Source: Doryteuthis pealeii | Lineage: Eukaryota; Mollusca; Cephalopoda; Myopsida; Loliginidae | Reading direction: 5' to 3' | Length of the DNA: 64,000 nt | Assembly (NCBI GenBank): GCA_023376005.1 | Contig: CM042157.1 | Span: forward strand, 17,078,860-17,142,859 | Shown here: positions 21,828 to 31,575 of the stretch, piece by piece | Layout of the letters: every line of letters begins with the position of its first letter | Position numbering within the stretch: the first letter of the stretch is position 1 | The notes under the pieces: generated by a model | Told to the model about the DNA's origin: nothing | Seen by the model: only the letters and a program-made list of their open reading frames with translations | Database searches by the model: none | Translations under genes and position numbers: made by a program

Positions 21828-21860
<33 letters not shown>
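21828..21860. repeat. (TA)n microsatellite
   Basis: TA run joined to the 3' tail of the SINE-B copy at 21861. Confidence 0.95.
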
Positions 21861-21861
<1 letters not shown>

Positions 21862-22132
21862 TAACCCCTCCACACGAGCAAAATGTGGAACAAGGTCAAG
21901 TTTAACAGGTTTGAATTCAGAGTTTTCCTTCTCCTAGACTGGTTGCCTAGCCATGGTTAAAGACCCCAATCTGCCCTACTATTTAGCCATAGCTGAAGGG
22001 AGAGTAGTTGGATGCATACATTTGACAAGGGTATTAGGGCCATGTGAAATGCAAACAGCTTCGTCCAGGATTTGAACTCGGATCGACGAGTCCATTTCCT
22101 GTGACTTTAACCATTGCACCACGTGCCTCAAC
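21861..22132 (-). mobile_element. SINE-B copy
   Basis: Reverse orientation, from CTAACCCCTCCACACGAGC to the head complement ACCATTGCACCACGTGCC. Its 3' tail merges with the (TA)n run to the left. Confidence 0.9.
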
Positions 22133-22499
22133 ATACATATGGAGATATTAGAAGATTAATCCTTTAGCATGCAAATATAATGGTGAAGAAGAAACCGTCC
22201 CAGAATTCCTTATTATAAAGAGAATATTCGAGCTCAGTAACATTAATTCTATTTGCATTTGTGATTCACGTTAGGATTATTAAAAGTTGTGTACACTATC
22301 TATTTCTGATGTTAACCCTTATTACTAAGGGTCATTTCTTTCTGTTTCCAGTTCGACAACAGTTAATACAACACCTGACCTCGGGCGATCTCTTTGGCTC
22401 CAGAAGAAGCCTACCAATGACATAATGATAAGGTTTCTCCCTTCTCATAGTATTAGTCCCCACACTTGGTGGAAATTTATTCACAAACTGAGAATCACC

Positions 22500-23235
22500 A
22501 AAAGAGACCGACAGGAGCTTTAGAATACACCGACTGCACCTCTGCAGAGAGGTAAGATTCCCCCAAATTGGCAACCTGTTCGCTGTGGGTGGTGACCCGT
22601 GATGCTTAAGGATGGAACACAGGTTGCTGAGCAGTACATGACAAGCAACACCACCTTCTAGCACCCATAAAAAGGGCTGGGGCTTGCTATAAGAGCAATA
22701 TATATATTTACCAAACCCCTCCGCACGAGCAGTATGTGACACAAGGTCAATTTCTTAGGCGGAGTTTAACAGGTTTAAATTCAGAGTTTTCCTTCTCCTA
22801 GACTGGTTACCTAGCCAAGGTTAAAGAGCCCAGTCCGCCCTACTATTTACCCATAGCTGGAGGGAGAGTAGGATTCATACATTTCCCAAGCGCAAAGTGA
22901 AATGCAATTACCACATCCAGGATTTGAACTCGGGGCGACGAGTCCATTTACCATGACTTTAACCATTACACCACGCGCTTCCTACTTGATAAGAGCAATA
23001 GGGTTGGGACAGTCATGTATGTGCAAGGACTTGACATGACAAGCAGATTAATCGAAGGGGGCCTTTCTGACCGCCCGTCTTCCCCAAATGGAGTGTTGCA
23101 AATCATGGACTGAAAGGTCACCAGGATTGCTTCCTTAGGCATCACGAGTCACCACTCACGGCCAAGTGGCCCCATTGACGAGGTGTCTTACCCCTCTGCA
23201 GGGGTGCAGTCGGCGTATTCTATAACGCCAGCTGA
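22500..23235. mobile_element. SINE-C-long element, split by a SINE-B
   Basis: The left part (22500-22700) and right part (23001-23235) are pieces of the long SINE-C form. It is marked by GACTGCACCTCTGCAGAGAGG, GGGTGGTGACCCGTGATGC and AGCAATAGGGTTGGGAC. The right part ends with the reverse complement of the left motif (CCCCTCTGCAGGGGTGCAGTC). The whole therefore forms an inverted arrangement around the central section. The frame at 22332-22742 is read through this repeat. Confidence 0.7.
22689..23000 (-). mobile_element. SINE-B nested in SINE-C, 12-bp TSD
   Basis: The direct repeat ATAAGAGCAATA at 22689-22700 and 22989-23000 flanks a SINE-B. The flanking sequence is SINE-C on both sides, so SINE-B inserted later. 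Head motifs, in reverse: ACCATTACACCACGCGCTTC and GGATTTGAACTC. Confidence 0.95.
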
Positions 23236-23254
23236 CAGGAATTTATTTGTGTAG

Positions 23255-23574
23255 TATTTGACGGCATATATATATTTACCAACCCCTCCGCACGTGCAGG
23301 ATGCGACACAAGGTCAATTTATTAAGCGGAGTTTAACAGGTTTGAATTCAGAGTTTTCCTTCTCCTAGACCGGTTGCCTAACCATGGTTCAAGAGCCCAG
23401 TCTACCCTACTATTTACCCATAGCTGGAGGGAGAGTAGGATTCATACATTTCCCAAGGGTATTAGTGCAAAGTGAAATGCAATTACCACATCCAGGATTT
23501 GAACTCGGGGCGACGAGTCCATTTCCGATGACGTTAACCATTACACCACGCGCTTCCTTATTTGACGGCATATA
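23255..23574 (-). mobile_element. SINE-B copy with 16-bp TSD inside a TIR element
   Basis: The 16-bp repeat TATTTGACGGCATATA occurs at 23255-23270 and 23559-23574. The host sequence is the terminal inverted repeat of the MITE described at 23559-23800. The SINE therefore landed in that element's left terminus. Confidence 0.95.
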
Positions 23575-23801
23575 GGATGCACTTTTTTCCACTTGTTGTC
23601 GACTCGGCTGTATGTGTTCTTGGCCCTGTCTCTGCCGAGTCTGCTGTGTCGGTCTTTCAAAGTCGGGTTTAAATACATTTTCGGCTTGCGGATCGAATCA
23701 ACTTTAACTTTTTTTAAATTTTTAACTGTGAATCTGACCTGCTGAAATGGGGGTGAGTCTTATATGCCCGTGCGTCTTATATGCCGTCAAATACGGTATA
23801 T
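23559..23801. mobile_element. MITE-1 with TATTTGACGGCATATA termini
   Basis: The left terminus TATTTGACGGCATATAGGA and the right terminus ending ATGCCGTCAAATACGGTA are inverted repeats of about 20 bases. The interior is non-coding and includes CTGACCTGCTGAAAT, also present in the copy at 28176-28512. A TA flank suggests a DNA transposon with TA or similar target choice, but the superfamily is not certain. Confidence 0.75.
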
Positions 23802-23802
23802 A

Positions 23803-23861
23803 TACAAGGTATGTCAAAAAAGCATCGGGATTTTTGTACTTTTTGACACACCTTGTATCTT
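23803..23861. mobile_element. 59-bp fused terminal repeats of a mariner-type element
   Basis: TACAAGGTATGTCAAAAAA and its near-complement TTTTTGACACACCTTGTA are separated by 17 bases and flanked by TA. The ends resemble mariner inverted repeats, so it is a deletion derivative with no interior left. Confidence 0.6.
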
Positions 23862-24042
23862 GAAAAAATTAACGTTCCATTCATTGTTCATTTCTATCTT
23901 GGTAAATACAGCTTCAAAATCAGCACTTTTATGACACAACTTATATATATATATATACAGGGTGTCCCAGAAGTCGCGCACCATGTATGAAAATACATAT
24001 AAAAAGTATAAAAAGACATATGAATATCAATTTTATTCATCA

Positions 24043-24683
24043 TCTATATATAATGGAGATAGACTGCATTTTTGTCTGAAGCCGAAACTATATTACTACT
24101 CAAGTCACAATTCCTTTAATTATTTACGTCACATTCTCCATGATTTCATTCTTTTAAACCTTCAGTTATTAATAAAAATTGTTTTACATTATTAATACTG
24201 TTGATCATATCTACGTACTAATAACATGCAATTGTATTTATATATACAACAAAATAGCGATTTACAGTTTGAACGAGAAAGCTAATTTGCATATTGATAT
24301 TTAAAATATTATTTTAATAAATATGTGCTTGGTATTATTGATTTCTAATTGTTTGGTTTTATCTTAAGAAATATAAACAAAAATCTCGTAGATAAATCTT
24401 AAAAGAAATTTATTTACAAGAAGAAATAACTGTAATATTATCCTTTACTTCCTATTTTAACTAAATAGTTAAATTAGGAAAATTTACCAATGAAACAGGG
24501 GAGTAATGGAAAATGATGGAATAGTTAGTTTCAAAGTTGTTCTATTTTTCGATTATACCCCCTCTGTTGCAGATCTTTTTATTTGCATTCTTAGTCAGTT
24601 TCATTAGCCTTTCTAATTTAATATGATATTTTATTATATTAAAACTTAAATACTTGCAAACGGAGGGTGCATATATTTGCTAG
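24043..24683 (+). mobile_element. Hel-1 Helitron-like copy inserted in the mariner-like element
   Basis: Begins A|TCTATATATAATGGAG and ends with the CTAG|T terminus after a hairpin whose left side is mutated (GCAAACGGAGGGTGC). It is 641 bp and non-coding. It lies wholly between the mariner termini, so it is the younger insertion. Confidence 0.88.
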
Positions 24684-24732
24684 TATATATAATAGATGTT
24701 CAAATTGTTCACCCTCTCCATTGATACATACA

Positions 24733-25101
24733 TCAAGCTTGCACAAGATGCACTTTGTACGGATGAAATGTCTGTGTCTTAAGAATACGATGTACTGATG
24801 ATTTGCTAATCGTAAGCTCCTGGCTTATTTTCCTTACTGATTTCACGGGGCTTCTAGCAACATTCGCCAAAACCATAGTTGATGTTGCTTCATCAGTTGC
24901 ACTCTTTCGTCGACCACATCTCTTGCGGTCAGTTTCTTGGAAACGTTTTATCAAACGGCAGACAGTGGTATTGTTCAATGGATTTTCTCGCTCGGGATGA
25001 GTGCGGTTGAATTCTTCAGCTACAGAACGGTATGTAGCCCCATCTCTTCCAAACATAAAAACCAATTTAACTCTTTCTTGTATTGTTAATTTCTCACCCA
25101 T
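24733..25101 (-). pseudogene. Mariner-type transposase, N-terminal DNA-binding part only
   Basis: About 122 residues starting MGEKLTIQERVKLVFMFGRD. The first helix-turn-helix region includes NPLNNTTVCRLIKRFQETD, followed by a GRRKSATDE linker and a second helix-turn-helix ending SVHRILKTQTFHPYKV. This matches the paired DNA-binding domain of a mariner/Tc1-like family common in invertebrates. The frame then meets a stop at 24733, and the DDE catalytic domain is missing. The start was chosen at 25101 because MGEK begins the conserved part; the frame is open further upstream only through (TA)n and GA repeats. Confidence 0.85.
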
Positions 25102-25159
25102 ATCCAATAAAATCTGAAAACAAAAAAAAAAAATTATATGGTGCGCGACATCTGGGACA

Positions 25160-25266
<107 letters not shown>

Positions 25267-25303
25267 GGAGCTGGTAGAAATTAACATAATAGAATATCTA
25301 GAC

Positions 25304-25585
25304 ATGAAGCCCATTTCCTTTTCTATCTGTTTTTCTTTGTTCTTAGCCACTTTAAACACTAACTATTGTGAATCAGATGTGTTACCAATAGTCGGTAGGT
25401 CTGCAAACGTCCGGCTAGAGACCTCCCAGGAAGTTAATTCCTTGATAACATTAATGCAAAAATGTCTTTCGTTACCGATGACCTTCCACGTGGGACCAAC
25501 GTTTTCTTTGCAGAAAAATAATCCCCCCTCACCTGATTATTCCCGCCAAAAAGCTTTTTGCTCACTTTAAATTTATTTTATGTAG
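25304..25585 (+). CDS. Candidate first exon, possible signal peptide (function unknown)
   Basis: An ATG at 25304 opens a frame beginning MKPISFSICFSLFLATLNTN. It has a basic residue, a hydrophobic core and a plausible cleavage near residues 20-23, as in a secreted protein. The frame runs 88 codons to a stop at 25568-25570. TTTATTTTATGTAG at 25572-25585 looks like a 3' splice site, so the true exon may end at an upstream donor (for instance GTAGGT at about 25390 or GTGTTA at 25378). Unlike its surroundings the stretch is free of known repeats. No family is recognised. Confidence 0.3.
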
Positions 25586-25849
25586 GAGAAAAAAAAAGCA
25601 ACAAAAAAAATTCCTTTCTGGAAACCAGTGGGGACGGCCATTGATTTTGGTATTACCGGCGAAAGGATTTTGGAAGAGTTCCAAGATTTCTTCAATGATT
25701 CCTCGGCATTTCTCCAAAAGCTCACGTCTCGGCTACTGCAGAACCAAACGAAAATGCAGCAACAAATATTTGAAATTGGGTGGTTTGAAATCTTTTGGCT
25801 ATATCTATTTTCTGCGATAAAAAAATGGCTACTCTTGCAATGGATATGA
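25586..25849 (+). CDS. Candidate second exon (function unknown)
   Basis: After the putative splice acceptor an 87-codon frame reads EKKKATKKIPFWKPVG, then GERILEEFQDFFNDSSAFLQ, then NQTKMQQQIFEIGWFEIFW and a Trp-rich hydrophobic end before TGA. Its amino-acid composition is balanced, unlike the repeat-derived frames, with an amphipathic Glu/Phe/Leu stretch and a hydrophobic C-terminus. Joining in frame needs a phase-0 donor upstream, which I cannot fix. It may equally be a chance frame or part of a decayed gene. Confidence 0.3.
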   Translation, partial: EKKKATKKIPFWKPVGTAIDFGITGERILEEFQDFFNDSSAFLQKLTSRLLQNQTKMQQQIFEIGWFEIFWLYLFSAIKKWLLLQWI

Positions 25850-25895
25850 AAAGCAGAATTCTGCAATTGCCTTTTGGAAGAATTCTTTGAACTTT

Positions 25896-26299
25896 ACCAG
25901 TCTTCTTGGTTTGGTTTGTTTGGTTTGTTTTGTTTTACGGCATATCAACCTCAGTGGGTCATTTAATGCCGATAAAGTTTTGAAATAAATCAATTCTTAA
26001 TGGATAATACAATTTTTTTATAAATGCATTTTTCTATTTAACCCATAGATGGGACCCTTACAGGTACTACCACTCCGGGTCAGAGTGGACCAGGGAGCAA
26101 AGGTGATGAAGAGGTGCTCCACAGTTCCAAAACTGGAACCTCACCATCAGATAGAGTTTAACGTCATTCCCAGGACATGTAGACCCGCAGCCACCGCCTT
26201 CTAGCACCCATATTATAAAAAAGGTTTGGCGCTTGCCATAAGGGCAATAGAGTTGGGAAAATCATATAGGTGCTAGGGCTTGACGACCAGTCTTCTTGG
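25896..26299 (+). mobile_element. SINE-C copy with 14-bp TSD
   Basis: ACCAGTCTTCTTGG at 25896-25909 and 26286-26299 flanks a 376-bp SINE-C. This confirms that SINE-C is a retroposed family and defines its ends: the GGTTTGTTTTGTTTTACGG-side tail and the GCTAGGGCTTGACG end. Confidence 0.95.
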
Positions 26300-26645
26300 A
26301 AATTCCATGTTAGATTATAAGCTTTAAAAAACATAGCCTAAAGCTTTGTACAAATCAATTGAAACAAAACAAATAAGTCCGTTATTATCATAATATCTGC
26401 AATCTCCCTGGAAGGCTTGTCGATTTCTTCGTGCAGCGTTAGAGCTCTCGTAGGCTTACTTGGGTAATACCTTGTTTATAATAAGAAAGAAAGGCGGAAA
26501 GAAAGATAGTAGATGAAATAAAGCGAGAGGAGTGAGTGTGTGAAAGCGATAACGCTAATCTGTTTAAAACAAACATACTGAAAAGTTGAAAAGAAAGAAA
26601 GATAGAAAAGAGAAGTGAGAGCGAGTTAAATTATTATACTTTTTT
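26300..26645. other. AT-rich DNA, no feature
   Basis: Contains GA-rich stretches (AAGAAAGAAAGATAGAAAAG near 26590) but no gene or family member that I recognise. Confidence 0.5.
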
Positions 26646-26650
26646 TCATC

Positions 26651-26832
26651 CATGTCGGTCATAAAGTTTCGTACGAGTTTATATACCAAGGTGAGTCAAA
26701 TGTTTATCAATATTTTGGTAACATGAGGTACTATTGTTATATCCCCATTTACTCGGGAGTATATAATCGGTGAGAGAGATACAAACGGATGGAAAATCGG
26801 CCATTCTGCCAAATGTACTTACTTACTTTATG
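26651..26832 (+). repeat. Dispersed repeat R6, copy 1
   Basis: GTCGGTCATAAAGTTTCGTA, then CCCATTTACTCGGG, AATCGGTGAGAGAGATAC and GCCAAATGTACTTAC. The same order occurs at 28000-28175, and a shortened copy lies at 27030-27126. It is non-coding. Confidence 0.85.
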
Positions 26833-27029
26833 AGAAAGAAGAATGAGAGGTGATCTTATTAAAAAAGATGGAAGATACGCAAAGAGCATAACAAACGAAT
26901 GAACAAATAAATAAATATATAAGTTGTTTTGTTTCATTTGATGTTGATTGTCTTTTAATATTCCCTATTCATTAAGTATTAATTTAGTGAGGACAGGGAA
27001 TATTCTGTAGGAATCAGGCCGTCAATTAA

Positions 27030-27170
27030 CGGTACAATTGTTATATATCCGTTTACTCGGGTGTATATAATCGGTGAGAGAGATACAGGCGTAAAGACAG
27101 TCGGCTTCTCTGCCAAATGTACTTACCGTATTTGATGGCATATAAGACGTACGTCTCTTTTTTTCCAAAA
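27030..27170 (+). repeat. Dispersed repeat R6, copy 2, joined to MITE-1 terminus
   Basis: Carries TTTACTCGGGTGTATATAAT and GCCAAATGTACTTACCG, running directly into the MITE-1 terminus TATTTGATGGCATATAAG. After about 35 bases it is cut by a SINE-B fragment. Confidence 0.8.
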
Positions 27171-27175
27171 TTTTC

Positions 27176-27573
27176 CTAGGAAATGGACTCGTCGCCCCGA
27201 GTTCAAATCCTGGACGTGCATTTCACTTTGCGCTAATACCCTTGGGAAAGGTATGAATCCTACTCTCCGTCCATCCGATTTTGAACTCGGGGCGACGAGT
27301 TCATTTCCCATGACTTTAACCATTACACCACTCGCTTCCACATAGCAGTATATATATATTTATCAACTCCTCCGCATGAGCAGGATGTGGCACAATGTCA
27401 ATTTCTCAAGCGGAGTTCAGCAGGTTTGAATTCAGAGTGTTCATTCTCCTAGACCGGTGCCTAACCAAGGTTAAAGCGCCCAGTCTGCCCTACTATTTAT
27501 CCATAGCTGGGGGTGGGGGTAGGATTCATACATTTCCCAAGGGTATTAGCGCAAAGTGAAATAGCAGTATATA
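27176..27573. mobile_element. SINE-B fragments, one with 13-bp TSD
   Basis: 27176-27275 is a plus-strand SINE-B head fragment, and 27276-27340 a minus-strand head. A third, minus-strand 5'-truncated copy occupies 27355-27560, flanked by ATAGCAGTATATA at 27342-27354 and 27561-27573. Loss of the tRNA head in that copy fits incomplete reverse transcription. Confidence 0.85.
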
Positions 27574-27574
27574 G

Positions 27575-27995
27575 AGTATTCCTTTGTGATAGATTTTAGA
27601 AGGTTTTTCACTGCAGAAAAGGTGTTGAATTTTCGGTCGTAGATGCGGAAATCTGTGGCTAACTTAGTTTTATGCTGCCTTTCTTCTAAACAGCAATGCC
27701 TACTCAAATCCACTGTTCATATTAGCGTCATTGCATCTCATGTGATGTTCACTTTGCAGTTGATGATAATTGCGATGGAAACGACGGCAGCGATATTAAT
27801 TTGTTTGCGCTTAACAAGATCCTCCATCTGCTCCTCTCCCCCCCCCCTGCTGCTGGGCCCCCCGCAAGATAAGGCAAGTACTTTTATCAGCAATTCCGAG
27901 ATTCTCTAGCGATCTTGACATACAGGATGTCTATTAGATTAGACAACCGACATAAGGATTCTCAAGTACCGAAACTTTATCGAGAGCAAGGGAAA
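27575..27995. other. Unassigned DNA
   Basis: An 88-codon plus-strand frame (27643-27909) is present without any recognisable domain; it contains a C run at 27838-27846. I do not call it. Confidence 0.4.
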
Positions 27996-27999
27996 TTTT

Positions 28000-28175
28000 C
28001 ATCTATGTCGGTCATAAAGTTTCGTACGAGATTATACACCAGGGTGAGTCAAAAGTTTTTCAATATTTTGGTAACATAAGGTACAATTGTTATATCCCCA
28101 TTTACTCGGGTGTATTTAATCGGTGAGAGAAATACAGACGGATGGACAATCGGCCATTCCGCTAAATGTACTTAC
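28000..28175 (+). repeat. Dispersed repeat R6, copy 3
   Basis: Matches 26651-26832 closely and ends AAATGTACTTAC, directly followed by MITE-1, exactly as copy 2 does. Confidence 0.85.
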
Positions 28176-28512
28176 CGTATTTGACGGCATATAGGACACA
28201 CGTATTTTTTCCAAAATTTTGGCTAAAAGAATTGCCCTGCTTCTTATACATCGTAGGAGAAGTTTGAGATCTCCCGTAGGCCTAGGCTAATGATGCTAAT
28301 AACCCAGCTTACATTCAGTACTTTTACCTATCCTAAACTGCCAAATTGCTTTTATACAGCTATGTTTCTACTTGTGTAATGCACAGCTAGACTGTTTTCA
28401 ACAATATATGCTTAAATACACTAAAAACATTTTTCCTGAATCTGACCTGCTGAAATAGGGGGGCGGGGCGTCATATATGCCCATTCGTCTTTTATGCCGT
28501 CAGATACGGTAA
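28176..28512. mobile_element. MITE-1 copy, complete termini
   Basis: Starts CGTATTTGACGGCATATAGG and ends TATGCCGTCAGATACGG, with TA at both edges. The interior is about 300 bp, non-coding, and shares CTGACCTGCTGAAATAGGGG with the 23559 copy. Confidence 0.8.
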
Positions 28513-29090
28513 TTATTTATAGAAATCTCTCAGTTGTACATTCATCAACTTGTAACATCTCTACTGAACATAATTTAATAGTGATTCAAAACAAACGCGT
28601 TCGGTATAAAATAAGACAAAGCTTGACAAGCCCTAAAAGCCAACCAACCAACCAATCAAGGGTTATACAAAGAAATCATTGGAAGTGCATTATCGTAAGT
28701 CAAATATGAGATGCACCAGACATGCTTTTCTGAAGACCATTACGACGACAGATAAAATGCGGTTGGAATAGTAGGTGATGAAACTGTGCAAGAAGACGCG
28801 CGAAAACAGAGCGGAGGATTTTAGCTCGTTGAGACCAAACAGGTCCTCAGAAGGATTCATAAGGATTCTTGACAAGCAAATCAGCGTAATGTATTGATCT
28901 CACCGTGTGTTGTTAAGGGTTATTCTGTCTGTGAAGATCACTCAAATGAATTCAGTAGTGGCATCGCATAGTGACGTTGAGTCTTCTACAAGGCAGTGTC
29001 CGTACTCAAAGATGAAATGAAGATTAACGCTCAATAAAACGCATTAAGTCCTCAAAGCGGCGAAGCTCTCCAGTAAAGTGATCCCCACAT
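28513..29090. other. Unassigned DNA
   Basis: Contains an AAGCCAACCAACCAACCA stretch near 28637, typical of a SINE-C-variant tail, with only weak similarity before it. No gene is seen. Confidence 0.4.
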
Positions 29091-29094
29091 GTCA

Positions 29095-29565
29095 AATCTG
29101 CTCAGATCGATAAATGTATTCCCTGATACTGTGAAATCCTATACGATTATTCTTTAGTTCGCCTAGGGTTCTCTCGACATGTCGGTGGGGCTGTAGAATA
29201 CACCGACTGCACCTCTGCACAAGATTAACTCTTATCATCGGCATATTTTTAGGCCCTGTCGGCTGGGGCTTTTGAAAACGCCAATTGCACCTTTTCAGAG
29301 AGGTAAGACCCCCATGTGACCACCTATTGGCTGTGGGTGGCGACTCGTGATGCTTAAGGACGGAATCATGCTGGCTAAAAAGTCCATGACGATTATTCTT
29401 TAATTCACACAGTGACTCTCGCTTTGTAGGCTGAGACTGTACAATACGCCGACTGCACAAGGGTAAACTCTCCCAACGAGGCCACCTGGTAGCCGTGGAT
29501 GGCGACTCGCGATGCTTAAGGGCGGAATCCTTTGGCTAAGCAATCCATGACATGCAACACTCCTT
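29095..29565 (-). repeat. Tandem modules of the SINE-C-long 5' part
   Basis: Three imperfect modules carry a GACTGCAC... segment. They vary around CGACTGCACCTCTGCAC, then GTGGGTGGCGACTCGTGATG, then CTTAAGGACGGAATC. The modules are roughly 120-180 bp apart. The 122-codon minus-strand frame crosses them and is not a gene. Confidence 0.65.
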
Positions 29566-30003
29566 TTACCCTTACTTAGACTAGACGAGCAGTCCGAGAA
29601 AACTCATTAGAACAAGCGGCTGGTCATATCAGGCTCTAGCACCTATATTACTTTCCCCAACCTATTGCCCTTATGGCAAGTCCCCGAGCCTTATTATCAT
29701 GTGATAGAAGACGGGGGATGAGGCTCTTAGTGTCCTGGATATGACGGTTAAACAGCATCTATTGGTGAAGTTTTTATTCTGGAGTTCTGAGGAGTGTGGA
29801 GTACCCCTTCATCGCTATTACTCCCAGGTACACCCGACCCGGAGTGATAGTACATGTTATAGTGCCATCTCTGGGTTAAATAGATAAAAGAAAATAGTTT
29901 TAAAACGTGTGTGTTTAAAATAATATTGATAATGAATTAAACAGGACATCTTCGGCATAAAATAACCCAACAAGGTTTGACATTTCGTAAAAACCAACCA
30001 ACT
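29566..30003 (-). mobile_element. SINE-C variant copy
   Basis: CGGCTGGTCATATCAGGCTC, GCACCTATATTAC, CTATTGCCCTTATGGCAAG and GTACCCCTTCATCGCTATTA occur in SINE-C order. It ends TTCGTAAAAACCAACCAAC. The tail differs from the AAACAAACCAAACC type and matches 12940 and 43755. Confidence 0.8.
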
Positions 30004-30109
30004 TGTTCTCACGGAAACTATAGCTGACACAGTGTGATTAGTGACCTGACTTTGGCCGCTGCCTTTTAGCACATATATATATATTTTTAAAAAGGTTGGG
30101 GTTTGCAAT

Positions 30110-30355
30110 AAAAGCAATAGGGTCGGGACAATCATATAGGTGATAGGGCTTGATGTGACTAGCCGATTAATTAGGTGACCGCTCTGACCGACCGTCTAGC
30201 CTGAGTAAGGGCAAAAATGGAGTGTTTCATAACAAGGACTGCTCAGCCACCAAGATTCCGCCCTCAAGCATCACCGCCAAGATGTGGTCTCATTAGAGGA
30301 ATTCTATTCCTCTATAGAAGTGCAGTCGGCGTATACTGCCCCAGTTCATTAAGCG
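30110..30355 (+). mobile_element. SINE-C-long fragment
   Basis: GCAATAGGGTCGGGACAATC, AGGGCTTGATGTGACTAGCC and AGAAGTGCAGTCGGCGTATA match the right part of the element at 23001-23235. It runs into the (TA)n array. Confidence 0.75.
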
Positions 30356-30356
30356 G

Positions 30357-30358
<2 letters not shown>

Positions 30359-30454
<96 letters not shown>

Positions 30455-30455
30455 C
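30359..30455. repeat. (TA)n then (TTA)n microsatellite
   Basis: About 65 bases of TA followed by about 30 bases of TTA. Confidence 0.97.
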
Positions 30456-31009
30456 ATACTAAACCTGAGCAAATCAATTTTTGGTCCTAAAGGCTTTTTT
30501 CCTATTTAGTTTAATGACACAAAATTGAAACTAAAATATTTCTTGCTTTTAGGATTGACTTATGTTTGAAACAAATTTCTTTTTAATTGGTTCCAATTAG
30601 TTGTAATTTGTAATTAAGTAAAAAAATAATGACCCGTCTCTTACCTCACTATCTACCTGTCACTTTACCCTCTGTATGTATATCTTTATTAATTCCTCGT
30701 AATATGTATTTGTTTCTCCGTGGGTGTACAAAGAAAGATGGTAGAGTGATTGTGAGAGGGACATTTAACTTCTCACTTCATTTGTATGTTAAGATTCAGC
30801 AGCAGCGACCAACCCGTAGCTTAATAAACTTCCATGATCCATTTCAATTTCAATTAGGTCAAATATTCCCTTTCTTAGAAATCTTACAAAAATATTTTAA
30901 TATTTTTTTTAACACTCTGGTCGTATTTTTTTTTTAATTTAATTAATTTTGCAAACTCTGTTTTCCCTAATCCCAATTATCTTCCCAGAGCTCAATGGGT
31001 CTCTTTTTG

Positions 31010-31014
<5 letters not shown>
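30452..31014 (+). mobile_element. Hel-2 Helitron-like element, older copy
   Basis: Starts near TCATACTAAACCTGAGC and ends CTAA|T after a degraded terminal hairpin (GAGCTCAATGGGTCTC). It matches 42412-42873 in order over its length: AAAGGCTTTTTT, TAGTTTAATGACAC, TTAGGATTGA, TTTCTCYGKGGGTGTA. Non-coding; the frame at 30629 is composition noise. Confidence 0.7.
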
Positions 31015-31040
<26 letters not shown>

Positions 31041-31230
31041 AGGATTCTTGGGAAGCATTTTTTCTTTCATGCATGTTTTGTTGAACTCGACGGACAATTT
31101 TTGTCTGACGAGTTTTTTCAATCCTTTCTAATTGTCTGGCAATTTTTTTTATATATACATCAGGGTGGAATTGGTGTATGAAGCTACCGAAAGTACACAC
31201 ACACACACACAAAAAAAAAGAGAGAAATAA

Positions 31231-31460
31231 GAAATTACAGTTATTCGCCCATTTCATTCATAAAGGAAGAGAAGAAGAAAGAGAAAAAAAAGGAGAGGAA
31301 AAGGAAATAAGAAGAGAAATTATAACCACACAAATAAAAATATAAGCACGTCCATTTCTGATACGAAACTCTGATGATGAAGTTTATGCTTCGAAATCGA
31401 TAAGACAAAAATTAGATCTTTTTGTTTTTATTTTTCATACGCATTGTATTGGCCTTCAAA
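31231..31460 (+). repeat. Dispersed repeat R7, copy 1
   Basis: From GAAATTACAGTTATTCGCCC to GTATTGGCCTTCAAA. It is nearly identical to 46112-46359 apart from a 20-odd-base insertion there. It contains CTGATGATGAAG...CTTCGAAATCG, which resembles a hammerhead core with GAAA but lacks the UH cleavage site, so it is recorded as a degenerate relative. Confidence 0.85.
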
Positions 31461-31466
31461 ATATTA

Positions 31467-31543
<77 letters not shown>

Positions 31544-31575
31544 AAGAGAGAAAGAGAGAAAGAGAGAGAGAGTGA
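31467..31575. repeat. (TA)n then (GA)n microsatellite
   Basis: TA run of about 50 bases followed by a GA-rich run. Confidence 0.95.

Noticed and set aside
22332..22742. A 136-codon minus-strand frame
   Set aside because: It is read through SINE-C-long sequence and the tail of a nested SINE-B.
22541..23220. CRISPR-like spaced direct repeats
   Set aside because: The repeated pieces are members of SINE families with irregular spacing, in a eukaryotic setting.
29092..29460. A 122-codon minus-strand frame with internal repeats
   Set aside because: It follows the tandem SINE-C-long modules; the repeated residues come from the repeated DNA.
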